A DNA stretch of 35,200 nt from NCBI GenBank assembly GCA_023487035.1, contig JAMDEN010000062.1:1-35200 (forward strand), in the 5' to 3' direction. The position numbers were made by a program, and so were the translations under genes. Shown in pieces: positions 34,615 through 35,200 of the stretch. Numbering within the stretch: position 1 is the first letter of the stretch; every line of letters starts with the position of its first letter. The notes under the pieces are model-generated. The model was not told where the DNA came from, did no database searches, and worked only from the letters and a program-made list of their open reading frames with translations. The stretch is from Actinomycetota bacterium. Lineage in GTDB: Bacteria; Actinomycetota; Humimicrobiia; Humimicrobiales; Humimicrobiaceae.

Positions 34615-35200
34615 ATTACAAAATAGAATAAATAAAAAAAGTAATTATAAGAGATTTGATAAAACTCCTTATGTTTTAATAAGCCCCTCTGTAATTATTA
34701 TTTTTGCTATATTAATTATCCCTATTTTTTATGCTATATTTCTAAGTTTAACAGATAGCAACCTTTTAAAATTAAACTCGGCATCATTTATTGGGTTAGA
34801 AAATTTCAAAAACTTTTTTATCAGTGATAACTTAACTAAAGTATTATATGCAACAATAGTATATGTAATAGGTGGGGTAAGCTTAACATTTTTTATTGGA
34901 TTGGTTATAGCTTGGCTTTTAAATAATTCATTAAAATTTAATTTTTTATTTAAAGGAATTATAATATTACCATGGGCAGTACCCCAAGTTGTTCTAGTTT
35001 TAATTTGGAAGTGGATGCTAAATCCGCAAAATGGTGTTATTAATTTTTTCTTAAATAAATTAGGTTTAATTCCAAAAGGTTTTAGTTGGTTGAGTAATGT
35101 TAATTTTGCTATTTTAGCTATTCTAATGGTTACACTATGGAAACAATACCCATTAAGCTTTATGATTTTATTAGCTGGGATGAAAACTATTCCTGAGGAA
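34604..35200 (+). CDS. ABC importer permease, MalF/UgpA type (partial, runs off the end)
   Basis: An ATG at 34604, inside the end of the dehydrogenase gene, opens a frame that stays open for 199 codons to the window edge, so it is missing from the ORF track. After a basic start comes KTPYVLISPSVIIIFAILIIPIFYAIFLSLTD, the standard first helix of MalF/UgpA-type permeases. FIGLENFKNFF, four further hydrophobic segments, ILPWAVPQVV and WKWMLNPQNGVIN follow. The sequence ends in LLAGMKTIPEE, the start of the EAA loop that docks the ATPase. It would form the channel served by the SBP_bac_1 lipoprotein upstream; a MalG-type partner and an ATPase are expected beyond the window. Confidence 0.9.
   Translation, partial: MIIKLQNRINKKSNYKRFDKTPYVLISPSVIIIFAILIIPIFYAIFLSLTDSNLLKLNSASFIGLENFKNFFISDNLTKVLYATIVYVIGGVSLTFFIGLVIAWLLNNSLKFNFLFKGIIILPWAVPQVVLVLIWKWMLNPQNGVINFFLNKLGLIPKGFSWLSNVNFAILAILMVTLWKQYPLSFMILLAGMKTIPEE

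Overview
The window is very AT-rich bacterial DNA, dense in genes on both strands. Most genes start with ATG and many have an AAGGAG-type ribosome binding site; GTG starts also occur. The two solute-binding lipoproteins have a clear lipobox followed by Thr/Ala-rich linkers. Together with Tad-type pilin-like genes, two ABC sugar importers and a gene set without visible respiratory functions, this suggests an uncultured, AT-rich, sugar-using (probably fermentative) bacterium with a Gram-positive-like or monoderm-type lipoprotein style. I cannot place it further from sequence alone. No rRNA, tRNA, CRISPR array, phage gene or transposase was recognised.

Layout. (1) 1-2982: edge of a Tad/Flp-pilus-like locus. 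It holds the C-terminal end of a TadE/G-like protein, a single-pass membrane protein of unknown function, a secreted Trp-rich repeat protein built from about 15 WVDTSHW / WVNSGY units, and an intact TadE/G-like protein. (2) 3263-5524: ammonium transporter amtB, translationally coupled to PII (glnB/glnK), then a small conserved-looking protein. (3) 5703-8921: a uroporphyrinogen-decarboxylase-like protein behind a good promoter with an AAAAACGTTTTT palindrome, then a class III aminotransferase. (4) 9221-13395: a three-domain acyl-activating enzyme/ACP/PlsC fusion followed by an MFS transporter, recalling the Aas-LplT lysophospholipid repair pair.

(5) 13628-23370, sugar module A: class II (fuculose-phosphate-type) aldolase, DeoR-type regulator, two amidohydrolase-fold proteins (the first without its metal ligands), an RbsA-like ATPase, two permeases, a sugar-binding lipoprotein, a strong bidirectional terminator, and a convergent short-chain dehydrogenase. 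(6) 23766-25932: surE overlapping a YhaM-like OB-fold/HD exoribonuclease with a long low-complexity tail. (7) 26003-35200, sugar module B: an FGGY kinase and a class I (FbaB/LsrF-type) aldolase on the minus strand, divergent from a DeoR regulator, an amidohydrolase, a leader with a 34-codon ORF and a perfect 13-bp inverted repeat, a MalE/UgpB-type binding lipoprotein, a frameshifted zinc dehydrogenase, an intact paralogue of it, and a MalF/UgpA-type permease that runs off the end.

Modules A and B have the same logic (DeoR regulator, amidohydrolase/possible lactonase, dehydrogenase, aldolase, ABC importer) but use different transporter and aldolase families. Each probably imports a sugar or sugar derivative, oxidises it, opens a lactone or similar ring, and cleaves the product. 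The substrates are not determinable from sequence. Terminators and promoters are listed only where base pairing or -35/-10 boxes are visible; in such AT-rich DNA many weaker matches are meaningless.
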